The notes under the pieces are model-generated. The model made no database searches. It saw only the letters and a program-made list of their open reading frames with translations, and was not told the DNA's origin. A stretch of DNA of 41,665 nt from Blautia sp. (GTDB lineage: Bacteria > Bacillota > Clostridia > Lachnospirales > Lachnospiraceae). The translations under genes were made by a program, and so were the position numbers. The stretch spans positions 1-41,665 of the forward strand of contig JAMPHB010000001.1 in NCBI GenBank assembly GCA_023663685.1. Reading direction: 5' to 3'. Positions 13,802-21,866 of this stretch are shown piece after piece (within the stretch, counting starts at the first letter, position 1; the number at the start of each line of letters is the position of its first letter).

Positions 13802-16735
13802 ATGGGAAAGAGCGGCGATTCCTACAGTGAGAATGCGGCGTTGTTCATGGATTCATATCAGCAGCTTATTGACCTGCTCGAGTACAGGGATCACCCTCTT
13901 TACCAGCCGGATACGTCCGGGGTTTACGACTTTGTCTACTCCGTGACCGTGGAGTCGGAGGTCTGTCCCCTTGTCGGAATCAGGCAGTTTGCTTACATAG
14001 ATGAGACGGACGTCACGAAGCAGCATCTGCTGCACTGGAACCAGAACGATATCCCTATTTCCATACTGGTTTTCCCGGATGAGATCAGGGTATATAATAA
14101 CTTTACATGTAAAAAAGAAAAAGCGCTCCTGTATAACAGCAGGAGTAAACGGGGCAGGCAGAGTCACGCGGAGATATTGCAGGACTTAAAGGCCTCCCAT
14201 ATCACGACAAGGGCGGTCTGGGAGCGTCTGGAAAAATTGTCCGCTTCCAGTGACAGAGTAGACAGAAGGCTGCTGCTGAATTTAAGGACGACCGTGCTGG
14301 AGGCGCATCAGGAATATGGGATGCAGCTGGAGGCGGCATACAATTTCATGTCTCTGTGTATTTTTGTAAAATACCTGGAGGACAGAGAGATGCTCTCCTC
14401 CGCCTTTTTCGGCCGGTGGGGAGTCAGAAATTATACAGAATTTCTTGCGAAAGCGGCCTCCGTGGAGCTGGACGAATTTTTTAAAGTCCTCAAGGACAGA
14501 TTCAACGGAGACTTGTTTGCGCTGTCAGCGGACGAGCTTCCAAATGCCGCGCAGAAGGAGGTTTTTCACCGTTTTTTCAGGGGCGACGATATTATGGAAA
14601 ACGGGTGGAGCCAGCTGACCCTGTTTCCATACAATTTTTCCGTCATACCGATTGAGCTGATCAGCAATATATACGAGACGTTTCTCTCCGTGGACGATAA
14701 CGCAAGGAATGAGAAGAAGGCGTCGAAAACGGGGACGTACTATACCCCGCACTATCTGGCGGATTTTATGGTGCAGCAGTGCTTTCTGCCCTATAGGGAC
14801 AAACGGCGGATTCCGAGCGTGCTGGATCCGGCGTGCGGCTCCGGAGTGTTTCTGGTGGATTCGTTTAAGCAGCAGATACAGATGCTAAAAGAAGATAGGA
14901 CGAAGCTGGATGCGCAGGAGCTTGGCGAGCTTTTAGAGAATTCTATATACGGCGTGGACAAGAATCCAAACGCGCTGCGCATCACCTGCTTTAGCCTCTA
15001 TATCGCATTGCTGGAGGAGCTGAGTCCGAAGGATATTATGGAGAATGCATTTCATTTTCCGAATCTGATCGGCCGCAGCCTGATCGACAGCAACTTTTTT
15101 TCCGCGGAAGTCAGCGCCCTGATCCAGAAAAACTTTGACATTATTATTGGCAATCCGCCGTGGAAAAGTATGCCGGATTCTGACCATATGCCCTATTGCA
15201 GAGAGAGGGGGATTCCCATTGCGGATGCGCAGATTGCGCAGGCGTTTATGTGCAGGGTGGAGGATTTTGCGGATGCGCATACGCAGATATGCTTTCTGCT
15301 GACGAACTCGATTTTTACGAATAAGAACAGCAAAGATTTTTTGTCGCATGTACTGGAAAATTACTGTATTTCCAGTATCACGAATCTGGAAGCTGTCAGG
15401 GGGCAGCTTTTTGCCCATGCACAGTATCCCTGCTCGATTGTGACTTATCGCTGCGCGCAGAGGGAGGATTATCAGATTCATTATCAGGCTTTCCGTCCAA
15501 ACGGAATGTTCCGGCTGCTTCACAAGTTTATCTGTGATAAGAATGAGAGTGTGACGCTCAGTAAAAATAAGGTGCTGGGCAGGGAATATATCTGGACGGT
15601 TCTGGCCTACGGCGATGAATTTGACGTGGGCTGTGTGGAGACGCTGCGCCAGTTTCCGCCCCTGAAGGAAGCCGTGAAGGGAAAGCTGGAGTTTGTGCAG
15701 GGGTATATCACCGCCTCAAAGGGAAAGAGACACCCGGACTTTTACGGTTACCGGGGAGGCTCGCTGGCGGGCGTCTTTATGCCCTATGGCGTGGATTATG
15801 AGAATATCCCAAAGGTCGCGGAGGATACGCTTTATGACAGGCCGAGACCGCTTGAAATGTATACATGCCCCCACAAGCTGCTGGTCAAGCGGACATACAG
15901 TGAGGCGTGCTGGGGAGCCGCCTATGTGCAGGAGCCGTTAGTGTTTTGCAATGATTTTTCTACCTTCAATGATTATACCGGCGAACATGTGGGTCTGCTC
16001 CGGTATCTGGAGGGAATAATCAACTCGGTGGTTTTCCGTTATTATGGATTTTATGTATCGAAGATTAAGGCGGCAGGCAAGCCGGAGATGGTGAAGGAGG
16101 ATGTTTTTGATTTTCCGCTGCCCCCATATGATGGGCACAATGCGCTTATTGCAAAGGTGACTGACCTCGTGGCAAGGCTGGAACAGGCAGTGCATGAGGA
16201 GTGGAGGCAGAAAAGCCACAGCCCGCTGTTTATGGATGACCATGAAAAAGAAAGGCTGCAAAAGGAGCTGGACGAATGTATCTATAAGCTGTACGAGCTG
16301 GACGATTTCCAGATTTCCGTGATTCAGGAGGGCGTCGGGAGGTTTCACAGAGAGGAAGAGACGGTCTGTGCCGGTGATGCCGATTATCAGACGTATGCGA
16401 AGTATATATGTGATTATTTCAATTACTATATGGGAGGGATGTCCGGTCATTTGTGGAAAGCGCAGGTGACAGAGGGAAGCCTTTACACGACGGTCGGTTT
16501 TTCCTTTGCGCAGGAGGAGGAGCATATCGCTCCCGATTTACTGGGTATGGCAGGACTTGAGGAAATCAATGGGAAGCTGCTGGTACAGAGGAGAATTCTG
16601 GAGTATGGGAAGAGCGGCTTTTGCGTCATACAAAGCAGGGAGAAGAGGAACTGGACACTGGGAAAGGCGAAGAAAATGGCGGCCGCAATGACGCAGGAAA
16701 TTATGGGTATGGGAGGAAAAAGGCATGATCAATAG
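13802..16735 (+). CDS. N6-adenine DNA methyltransferase, type IIG-like
   Basis: 977 aa, ATG with GGGAGGATGAAAGG just upstream. The methylase core is clear: GTYYTPHYLADFMV (311-324), SAM-binding motif I LDPACGSGVFLVDSF (341-355), YGVDKNPNALRI (383-394), and catalytic motif IV IIIGNPPW (447-454). The region after about 650 (VQGYITASKGKRHPDFYGY, PHKLLVKRTY, FPLPP) looks like a type I/IIG target-recognition domain. The first 300 residues include IPISILVFPDEIRVYNNF, similar in feel to the nuclease-like N-terminal fold of restriction enzymes, but no D...ExK set is seen there. Cleavage, if any, must then come from elsewhere, perhaps the overlapping next gene. Function inferred: methylates adenine in a specific DNA site as part of restriction-modification or a related defence. 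Not recognised as BREX PglX or type ISP. Confidence 0.85.
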   Translation: MGKSGDSYSENAALFMDSYQQLIDLLEYRDHPLYQPDTSGVYDFVYSVTVESEVCPLVGIRQFAYIDETDVTKQHLLHWNQNDIPISILVFPDEIRVYNNFTCKKEKALLYNSRSKRGRQSHAEILQDLKASHITTRAVWERLEKLSASSDRVDRRLLLNLRTTVLEAHQEYGMQLEAAYNFMSLCIFVKYLEDREMLSSAFFGRWGVRNYTEFLAKAASVELDEFFKVLKDRFNGDLFALSADELPNAAQKEVFHRFFRGDDIMENGWSQLTLFPYNFSVIPIELISNIYETFLSVDDNARNEKKASKTGTYYTPHYLADFMVQQCFLPYRDKRRIPSVLDPACGSGVFLVDSFKQQIQMLKEDRTKLDAQELGELLENSIYGVDKNPNALRITCFSLYIALLEELSPKDIMENAFHFPNLIGRSLIDSNFFSAEVSALIQKNFDIIIGNPPWKSMPDSDHMPYCRERGIPIADAQIAQAFMCRVEDFADAHTQICFLLTNSIFTNKNSKDFLSHVLENYCISSITNLEAVRGQLFAHAQYPCSIVTYRCAQREDYQIHYQAFRPNGMFRLLHKFICDKNESVTLSKNKVLGREYIWTVLAYGDEFDVGCVETLRQFPPLKEAVKGKLEFVQGYITASKGKRHPDFYGYRGGSLAGVFMPYGVDYENIPKVAEDTLYDRPRPLEMYTCPHKLLVKRTYSEACWGAAYVQEPLVFCNDFSTFNDYTGEHVGLLRYLEGIINSVVFRYYGFYVSKIKAAGKPEMVKEDVFDFPLPPYDGHNALIAKVTDLVARLEQAVHEEWRQKSHSPLFMDDHEKERLQKELDECIYKLYELDDFQISVIQEGVGRFHREEETVCAGDADYQTYAKYICDYFNYYMGGMSGHLWKAQVTEGSLYTTVGFSFAQEEEHIAPDLLGMAGLEEINGKLLVQRRILEYGKSGFCVIQSREKRNWTLGKAKKMAAAMTQEIMGMGGKRHDQ

Positions 16736-17339
16736 TACTCCCGCATGGTTTGAGGATTTCCGGCGCAGCTATATCCGCAATTATATTTTCCTGATTATCC
16801 GTGCGTATCAAAGCATGCCGCAGGAGAGCTTTGCGGATATTAAAATAGAAGAGGACAGGCGCACCGAGCTGGTTGAGGTGATGAGGCCTCTGAAGAGCCG
16901 GTATCATATTGTGTTTCCGATTTCCTGCGAGGTGGCGGAGGGAAGGAAGCGCATGGATATATGCTGCTATCTGGACAATTTGTCAGAGGACAATTATATC
17001 TGCTTTGAGTGCAAGCGTTTTTTGAAGCGTGATCTCACAAAAAGCCATTTTGAAAAGCACTACTATGGAGAGGGAATCCGGCGCTTTGAGGCCTGCCAGT
17101 ACAGTCCCCATATGGCGGAAGCGGGTCTGTTGTCTTTTCTGGAAACGGGCTGCATGGATAAGTTAGAGGAGCTGATGCGCACAAATCTGCCACAGAAGGC
17201 GGCGGATGCAAAAATGGCGGACTGTTCTGAGGATTTTGATTTTCCATATGTCTACCGGACGCTGCATGAGCGCAGGGAGCAGGGAGATTATATTACGCTC
17301 TATCATGTGCTGCTGGATTTTACGGCGCAGGATGAGTGA
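16725..17339 (+). CDS. Small protein with PD-(D/E)XK-like motif, partner of the methylase
   Basis: 204 aa; the ATG lies 11 bases inside the end of the methylase gene, after AGGAAAAAGG, so the two are tightly coupled. No named family is recognised. Visible features: an N-terminal helix pair (WFEDFRRSYIRNYIFLIIRAYQS), an acidic helix with TELVEVM (48-53), then KRMDICCYL (Asp78) and YICFECKRF (Glu95, Lys97) on consecutive predicted strands. The E...D-x16-E-x-K arrangement is what a PD-(D/E)XK nuclease core looks like. A conserved-looking KSHFEKHYYGEGIRRFEACQ helix follows. The likely role is a restriction or DNA-recognition subunit of the upstream methylase; this is inference from the motif and the overlap. 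Confidence 0.65.
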   Translation: MINSTPAWFEDFRRSYIRNYIFLIIRAYQSMPQESFADIKIEEDRRTELVEVMRPLKSRYHIVFPISCEVAEGRKRMDICCYLDNLSEDNYICFECKRFLKRDLTKSHFEKHYYGEGIRRFEACQYSPHMAEAGLLSFLETGCMDKLEELMRTNLPQKAADAKMADCSEDFDFPYVYRTLHERREQGDYITLYHVLLDFTAQDE

Positions 17340-17374
17340 ATAGAATTATGAAAGAATATGAAAGGGGAAAAGCG

Positions 17375-18097
17375 ATGGAAGCAATCGAACAATTTCTGGA
17401 ATGGGTGAAGGAGTCTGACAATATTGTGTTTTTTGGCGGCGCGGGAGTGTCCACAGAGAGCGGCATTCCTGATTTTCGGAGTGTGGACGGGCTGTACAAC
17501 CAGCAGTACGATTATCCCCCGGAGACCATATTGAGCCATACTTTTTACCGCAGCAATCCCGAAGAGTTTTACCGTTTCTACCGGAACAAGATGCTCTGTC
17601 TCGATGCGGAGCCGAATGTCACACACAAAAAGCTGGCGGAGCTGGAAAAGGCGGGGAAACTCAAGGGTATTGTGACGCAGAATATTGACGGCCTGCACCA
17701 GAAAGCCGGAAGCAAAAATGTCATGGAGCTGCACGGGAGTGTGCTGCGCAATTATTGCGAGCACTGTAATGAATTTGTCCCGGCGGAGGACATTCTGCAC
17801 TCTGAGGGCGTGCCGGTGTGTCCGGCCTGCGGCGGCCCGGTGAAGCCGGATGTGGTGCTCTACGAGGAGGGTCTGAACCAGACGACGCTGCAGGATGCGG
17901 TATATTATATCAGCCATGCCGATATGCTCATTGTGGGTGGCACTTCTCTGGCAGTGTACCCGGCGGCGGGGCTTATTGATTATTACAGGGGCAGCAGGCT
18001 GGTGCTGATCAACAAGTCCGCGACGCCCCGGGACCGGCAGGCGGATCTGCTGATTCAGGACGGGCTGGGGAATGTATTTTCCAAAATCGAGGTATAG
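17375..18097 (+). CDS. cobB: NAD-dependent protein deacylase, sirtuin
   Basis: 240 aa from the ATG preceded by AAAGGGGAAAAGCG; an in-frame GTG at 17336 would overlap the previous gene but has a poorer site. All class U/III sirtuin elements are present: [16 protein letters not shown] (21-36), [12 protein letters not shown], the catalytic His120 in ELHGS, a four-cysteine zinc ribbon (C128, C131, C149, C152), and GGTSLAVYP. It removes acetyl or other acyl groups from protein lysines, consuming NAD. In many clostridia it is a housekeeping gene; here it is the third gene of an operon that starts with a DNA methylase. It is the only one of three SIR2-fold genes in the window with the zinc site. Confidence 0.95.
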   Translation: MEAIEQFLEWVKESDNIVFFGGAGVSTESGIPDFRSVDGLYNQQYDYPPETILSHTFYRSNPEEFYRFYRNKMLCLDAEPNVTHKKLAELEKAGKLKGIVTQNIDGLHQKAGSKNVMELHGSVLRNYCEHCNEFVPAEDILHSEGVPVCPACGGPVKPDVVLYEEGLNQTTLQDAVYYISHADMLIVGGTSLAVYPAAGLIDYYRGSRLVLINKSATPRDRQADLLIQDGLGNVFSKIEV

Positions 18098-18100
18098 GCT

Positions 18101-18328
18101 ATGAATTCCTACAATTATGAAGTGGGCGACACTGTCCGTCTGAAAAAGCCCCATCCCTGCGGGAGCAGTGAGTGGGAGATTCTTCGTGTGGGGGCGGATT
18201 TCAGGCTAAAATGCATGGGCTGCGGCCATCAGGTCATGCTGGCCAGACGGCTGGTGGAGAAGAACACGAAGGGGCTGAAAAAGCCCGGTTCGGAGGAAGT
18301 TCCTGTTAAAATTCCGTTCAAAAAGTAA
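18101..18328 (+). CDS. DUF951 domain-containing protein
   Basis: 75 aa, 3 bases after cobB. The family signature is present: VGDTVRLKKPHPCGSSEWEILR, then KCMGCGHQVMLAR, with Cys-His pairs that could bind zinc. DUF951 proteins are small SH3-like proteins of Firmicutes, often encoded just upstream of ychF or rpsF as here. Molecular role is unknown; the location suggests a link to translation or nucleic acid binding. Confidence 0.9.
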   Translation: MNSYNYEVGDTVRLKKPHPCGSSEWEILRVGADFRLKCMGCGHQVMLARRLVEKNTKGLKKPGSEEVPVKIPFKK

Positions 18329-18335
18329 AAAATGC

Positions 18336-18364
18336 TTGCGATTTTCCCGGAAACATGCTATCAT
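18336..18364 (+). promoter_or_regulatory. Extended -10 promoter for rpsF-ssb-rpsR
   Basis: TTGCGA (18336-18341) and TATCAT (18359-18364), spacer 17, with TGC right before the -10. The start near 18371 leaves a leader of about 70 bases with a small hairpin (TCACAG...CTGTGA, 18395-18411). S6:S18 autoregulation of this leader is known in other Firmicutes, but I could not find its CCG-loop motif with confidence here. Confidence 0.65.
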
Positions 18365-18440
18365 TTGTCTTTGTGATAACATATTTTTCCTTGTTCACAG
18401 TTTATCTGTGAGCCAGAGACCAAAAGGAGGTAACATTCGC

Positions 18441-18731
18441 ATGAACAAGTATGAATTAGCATTCGTTGTCAGTGCAAAGATCGAGGACGATGCGAGAACA
18501 GCGGCCGTTGAGAAGGCGAAGGAGTATATTACCCGCGCCGGCGGTACTGTCACCGAAGTGGAGGAGTGGGGCAAGAAGAAGCTTGCCTACGAGATCCGGC
18601 ATATGTCCGAAGGGTTCTACTACTTCATTCAGTTCGAGGGAGCGGCGACCGTTCCGGGAGCTGTGGAGCAGGATGTCCGTATCATGGACAACGTTCTTCG
18701 TTTCTTATGCGTGAAGAAAGACGAAGCATAG
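18441..18731 (+). CDS. rpsF: 30S ribosomal protein S6
   Basis: 96 aa, ATG after a near-perfect AAAGGAGGT site. S6 binds S18 and the central domain of 16S rRNA. Typical features: MNKYELAFVVS at the N-terminus, VTEVEEWGKKKLAYEI in the middle (the S6 hallmark), and YFIQFEG. First gene of the classic rpsF-ssb-rpsR operon; 21 bases to ssb. Confidence 0.97.
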   Translation: MNKYELAFVVSAKIEDDARTAAVEKAKEYITRAGGTVTEVEEWGKKKLAYEIRHMSEGFYYFIQFEGAATVPGAVEQDVRIMDNVLRFLCVKKDEA

Positions 18732-18752
18732 AGCAGACGATAAGGAGATTGT

Positions 18753-19199
18753 ATGAATAAGGTAATACTGATGGGAAGGCTGACCAGAGACGCAGAGATC
18801 CGCTATTCACAGGGGGAGAATTCCAGTGCGGTCGCGCGGTACACGCTCGCGGTTGACAGACGGGTGCGCCGCGACAGCGCGAATGGCGACCAGACGGCGG
18901 ATTTTATCAGCTGTGTTTCCTTTGGACGGACAGCGGAGTTTCTGGAGAGATTCGGGCGCAAGGGCACGAAGTTTGTGGCCGAGGGCAGGATTCAGACCGG
19001 GAGCTATACAAATAAGGAGGGGCAGCGCGTATACACGACCGATGTGGTGGTGGAGAATGTCGAGTTCGCCGAGAGCAAGAATGCCAGCGGCGGCGGGGAC
19101 AGTTACAACGCGCCGGGTATGCCGTCTCCGGGTGATGCTGCGGGGGATGGTTTTATGAATATTCCGGACGGAATTGATGAGGAATTACCATTTAATTAG
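18753..19199 (+). CDS. ssb: Single-stranded DNA-binding protein
   Basis: 148 aa with AAGGAGA upstream. An OB-fold in the first 110 residues (MNKVILMGRLTRDAEIRY, DFISCVSFGRTAEF, the KGTKFVAEGRIQTGSY strand), a glycine-rich linker, and the acidic tip DEELPFN that docks partner proteins. It protects single-stranded DNA in replication, repair and recombination. It lies between rpsF and rpsR, the conserved position in Firmicutes. Confidence 0.97.
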   Translation: MNKVILMGRLTRDAEIRYSQGENSSAVARYTLAVDRRVRRDSANGDQTADFISCVSFGRTAEFLERFGRKGTKFVAEGRIQTGSYTNKEGQRVYTTDVVVENVEFAESKNASGGGDSYNAPGMPSPGDAAGDGFMNIPDGIDEELPFN

Positions 19200-19223
19200 T
19201 TGGGTATGAAGGAGGTAACAGAC

Positions 19224-19484
19224 ATGGCTTACAATAAAGCAGCGGGCGACGGCGCTTCCGCAAAGAGAAGGCCGATGCGCAGAAGAAAAAAGGTATGCGT
19301 ATTCTGTGGCAAGGACAATGTCATTGATTACAAGGATATCAACAAGCTTAAGAGATACATCTCTGAGCGGGGCAAGATTCTTCCCCGTCGTATCACGGGC
19401 AACTGCGCAAAGCATCAGAGAGCTCTTACAGTAGCGATTAAGAGAGCGCGTCATCTGGCGATGATGCCCTATGTTTGCGATTGA
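19224..19484 (+). CDS. rpsR: 30S ribosomal protein S18
   Basis: 86 aa; the start chosen is the ATG of MAYNKAAG, which follows AAGGAGGT by 7 bases. Core S18 sequence: [36 protein letters not shown] and [21 protein letters not shown], split here by one residue group. Partner of S6 on the ribosome platform. Ends the operon at a strong terminator. Confidence 0.97.
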   Translation: MAYNKAAGDGASAKRRPMRRRKKVCVFCGKDNVIDYKDINKLKRYISERGKILPRRITGNCAKHQRALTVAIKRARHLAMMPYVCD

Positions 19485-19496
19485 TTCATTGTGTAT

Positions 19497-19532
19497 AAAA
19501 GAACCGGAGGCTTTTGCCTCCGGTTCTTTTTT
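19497..19532. terminator. Bidirectional rho-independent terminator
   Basis: 11-bp stem GAACCGGAGGC (19501-19511) with GCCTCCGGTTC (19516-19526), flanked by AAAA and TTTTTT. It serves rpsR on the plus strand and probably the convergent MerR gene as well. Confidence 0.9.
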
Positions 19533-19576
19533 GATGCCGGTCAAATCAGGGAAGCCCCAGCCTTTTGCTCTGTAAA

Positions 19577-20275
19577 TCAGGTCAGGGAGGCCCTGGCCTT
19601 CTGCTTTGCGGCGGCGCGCTCGGCCTTTGTGGGCTTTGCGGGCTTCTCCTTCTTAGCCCCGGACTTTTCGAAAAGACTGTGTTTTTTGCGGATGCTGCCG
19701 CGAATCGCGGCGTCCAGCTTCTTAAAACGCTCCTCCTCGGCTTCCTCCTGCTCACGGAAAAGGTAATTCATCTCCTTGAGCACAGTCTCGTGCACCTCCT
19801 GACTGATGTTCTGGCTCAGCTCCTCATTGTTCTGCGAGATAGCACGTCCTACAATGTCGCTCATCAGCTCCCGGAACTGTGCCATGCGCTCCTCCGCACT
19901 GAGGGAGGACGCTGGCTGGGGCTTGTCCCCGGAAGCAGGGACAGTAACCTGAAGTGTTTGGGAAGGCGCTGTCTTTGCGGGCAGCGGTGTAGCGCTTTCG
20001 CTTTTCGGCGCCGCCATTTTTCCGGCAGGAGCCGGGGGCGTCTCCCCTTCATTATGTAAGATCATGCGGATTGCTTTGAGCTGATAGCCCTGCTCCTTCA
20101 ATTCTTTGATCTTTTGAAATTCCATTATATTTTCTCTTGTATAGTATCGGTGTCCCATCTCGTTGCGCGGAATGGTCAACTCGAGTTCATCTTCCCAGTA
20201 ACGTAACACATGGCTCTCAACACCGGCCATCGTAGCGGCGTCAGAAATCATGTAACGCACCTTTTCCACGGACAT
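19577..20275 (-). CDS. MerR-family DNA-binding regulator with coiled-coil tail
   Basis: 232 aa from ATG at 20275. AAAGGAGG sits only two bases ahead of this ATG, so the GTG two codons in (20269, better spacing) may be the real start. The winged-helix HTH is in the first 70 residues: MISDAATMAGVESHVLRYWEDE, then PRNEMGHRYYTRENI and LKEQGYQLKAIRMIL, a canonical MerR fold. No metal-binding cysteines or drug-binding domain follow. Instead come a proline/alanine-rich linker (about 75-125), a helical stretch with IVGRAISQNNEELSQNI and EMNYLFREQEEAEEERFKK, and a very basic Lys/Ala tail. Such proteins may act on chromosome organisation or sporulation-type regulons, like RacA; that is a suggestion only. 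Confidence 0.85.
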   Translation of the reverse strand: MSVEKVRYMISDAATMAGVESHVLRYWEDELELTIPRNEMGHRYYTRENIMEFQKIKELKEQGYQLKAIRMILHNEGETPPAPAGKMAAPKSESATPLPAKTAPSQTLQVTVPASGDKPQPASSLSAEERMAQFRELMSDIVGRAISQNNEELSQNISQEVHETVLKEMNYLFREQEEAEEERFKKLDAAIRGSIRKKHSLFEKSGAKKEKPAKPTKAERAAAKQKARASLT

Positions 20276-20371
20276 GTCCTCCTTTCAGATTTGCGGTTAC
20301 CTTCATTATACGGGTATGGGGACAGGACTTCAAACATTTTTCGTCGTCAAATTTCGACAACCGTTCAAACG

Positions 20372-20689
20372 GCACGGAAAATGCATAAGAGACGGAAATC
20401 CTTGCTGCAATTGCGGGCGGCGGAGGGCGCGAAGTGAATTTCAAAGCTGTCTTTGTGGCGGAAAATTGGATTTTCTTAGTGTTCTGTACAAGAATCAGCG
20501 ATTGCGGGACATGGACGTCCCGTAAAGCCCGCACTGAGCCACGACGGCGAATTGCGGGCGGTCGCGTCGGAGAATGCAGTCTTTTCAGAACATTTAGAAA
20601 ATCCATTTGACAGAGCAGACAGCGTGAATTCACTTCGCGCCCTCCGCCGCCCGCAATTGCAGCAAGGATTTCTGCACTCATTTCCGTGC
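20372..20689. repeat. 318-bp palindromic element (MITE-like or structured RNA)
   Basis: A perfect 45-bp inverted repeat (20396-20440 with 20627-20671) forms the core. It extends outward, imperfectly, to GCACGGAAA (20372) and TTTCCGTGC (20689), and inward through related segments around GGATTTTCTTAGTGTTCTG and its partner at 20586-20604. The centre has its own small hairpin (CGGGAC...GTCCCG, about 20504-20522). There is no convincing coding sequence. It occupies the space between the divergent MerR and Sua5 genes. The layout fits a non-autonomous transposable element or a repetitive extragenic palindrome; no clear target-site duplication was seen. The rest of the 20276-20777 gap holds only the Sua5 promoter. 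Confidence 0.8.
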
Positions 20690-20706
20690 GCAAAACGAAT
20701 CCTGAA

Positions 20707-20735
20707 TTGACTTGTCATTTTAACTATTATATAAT
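20707..20735 (+). promoter_or_regulatory. Sigma-A promoter of the Sua5-upp-dCMP deaminase operon
   Basis: TTGACT (20707-20712) and consensus TATAAT (20730-20735), spacer 17. It lies 18 bases outside the palindromic element, so the element has not displaced it. Confidence 0.8.
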
Positions 20736-20777
20736 AGAAAGAAGTGTAAAAAATGTGCATTACAGATGGTGAGGCAT

Positions 20778-21830
20778 ATGGAGACAAAGATTAAAAAGAT
20801 TGATCTGCAGCAGATTGACGAAAATGCAGTCGGTGAGGCGGGCAGGCTGATTGCAGAGGGAGAGCTGGTAGCGTTCCCGACAGAGACAGTTTATGGACTG
20901 GGGGCGGATGCGCTTCGGGCGGAGGCAGCGGCGAAGCTCTATGCAGTGAAGGGACGCCCCTCCGACAATCCGTTGATCGTGCATATTGCAGAGCTTGGGG
21001 ATCTGGAGCGGATCGCTTTCGTGCCGCCGGAGGCAAAGAAGCTTGCCGACGCTTTCTGGCCCGGCCCGCTGACGCTGATCCTAAAGAAGAAGGGGGCAGT
21101 TCCATACACGACGACCGGAGGTCTGGATACGGTTGCGGTGCGGATGCCCAATCACCCGGTCGCGCTGGAGCTGATTCGAAGGAGCGGCTGTCTGATTGCG
21201 GCGCCCAGCGCAAATACTTCCGGACGGCCGAGCCCCACGGAGGCAACGCATGTGAAGGAGGATCTCTCCGGCAGGATTCCGATGATTTTGGACGGAGGCC
21301 CGGTTGGCATTGGGATCGAATCCACGATTTTAGACTTGACGGAGGAGCAGCCCATGATTCTCCGCCCCGGTTATATTACGCAGGAGATGCTCGCAGAGCT
21401 TCTTGGCAGGGAGGTCGGACTGGATCCGGGGATTATGGGAGACGGCGGCGGAAGAGGGCCAAAGGCTCCGGGCATGAAGTACCGGCATTATGCGCCGAAG
21501 GCGAAGCTGGCAGTTGTGACAGGGCCGAGGGAGGCAGTCACGGCCAGAATCAATGAGCTGGTGCAGAGAGATCAGAATATTGGAAAAAAGGTGGCGGTCA
21601 TCGCTTCGGAGGAGACCGTGGAGTGCTACGATGCAGCCGCGGTTTTATGCATCGGCAGCAGAGAGGACGAAGAAACGATCGCACAGCGGCTGTATAGGAT
21701 TCTTCGGGAGTGCGACGAGCTTAAGGTGGGACAGATTTATTCGGAGAGCTTTGAGACGCCCCGCCTCGGGCAGGCAATTATGAATCGCCTGTTAAAGGCG
21801 GCAGGGCACACCATGATTCATGTATCATAG
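20778..21830 (+). CDS. L-threonylcarbamoyladenylate synthase (Sua5/YwlC)
   Basis: 350 aa from the ATG with GGTGAGG just upstream; an ATG four codons earlier lacks a site. It makes threonylcarbamoyl-AMP from threonine, bicarbonate and ATP, the first step of the t6A37 tRNA modification. The YrdC domain (about 1-200) shows FPTETVYGLGADAL, KGRPSDNPLIVHI, WPGPLTLIL, VAVRMPNHP and APSANTSGRPSPT. The C-terminal Sua5 domain (about 220-350) begins with the KAPGMKYRHYAPKA linker typical of the long form. First gene of a four-gene operon. Confidence 0.95.
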   Translation: METKIKKIDLQQIDENAVGEAGRLIAEGELVAFPTETVYGLGADALRAEAAAKLYAVKGRPSDNPLIVHIAELGDLERIAFVPPEAKKLADAFWPGPLTLILKKKGAVPYTTTGGLDTVAVRMPNHPVALELIRRSGCLIAAPSANTSGRPSPTEATHVKEDLSGRIPMILDGGPVGIGIESTILDLTEEQPMILRPGYITQEMLAELLGREVGLDPGIMGDGGGRGPKAPGMKYRHYAPKAKLAVVTGPREAVTARINELVQRDQNIGKKVAVIASEETVECYDAAAVLCIGSREDEETIAQRLYRILRECDELKVGQIYSESFETPRLGQAIMNRLLKAAGHTMIHVS

Positions 21831-21866
21831 GAGTATCAGTGCATGGACATATGAGAAAGGATTTCT

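Noticed and set aside
13802-16735. Methylase as BREX PglX or a type ISP enzyme
   Set aside because: No BREX partner genes are nearby and no helicase or fused nuclease motifs are visible in the protein.
18371-18440. S6:S18 autoregulatory leader motif
   Set aside because: A small hairpin is present, but the conserved CCG-loop structure could not be identified, so I did not list it as a riboregulator.
20241-20693. Open frames across the palindromic element as genes
   Set aside because: They run through both arms of the inverted repeat, have no ribosome site and show arginine/proline-rich sequence without family features.
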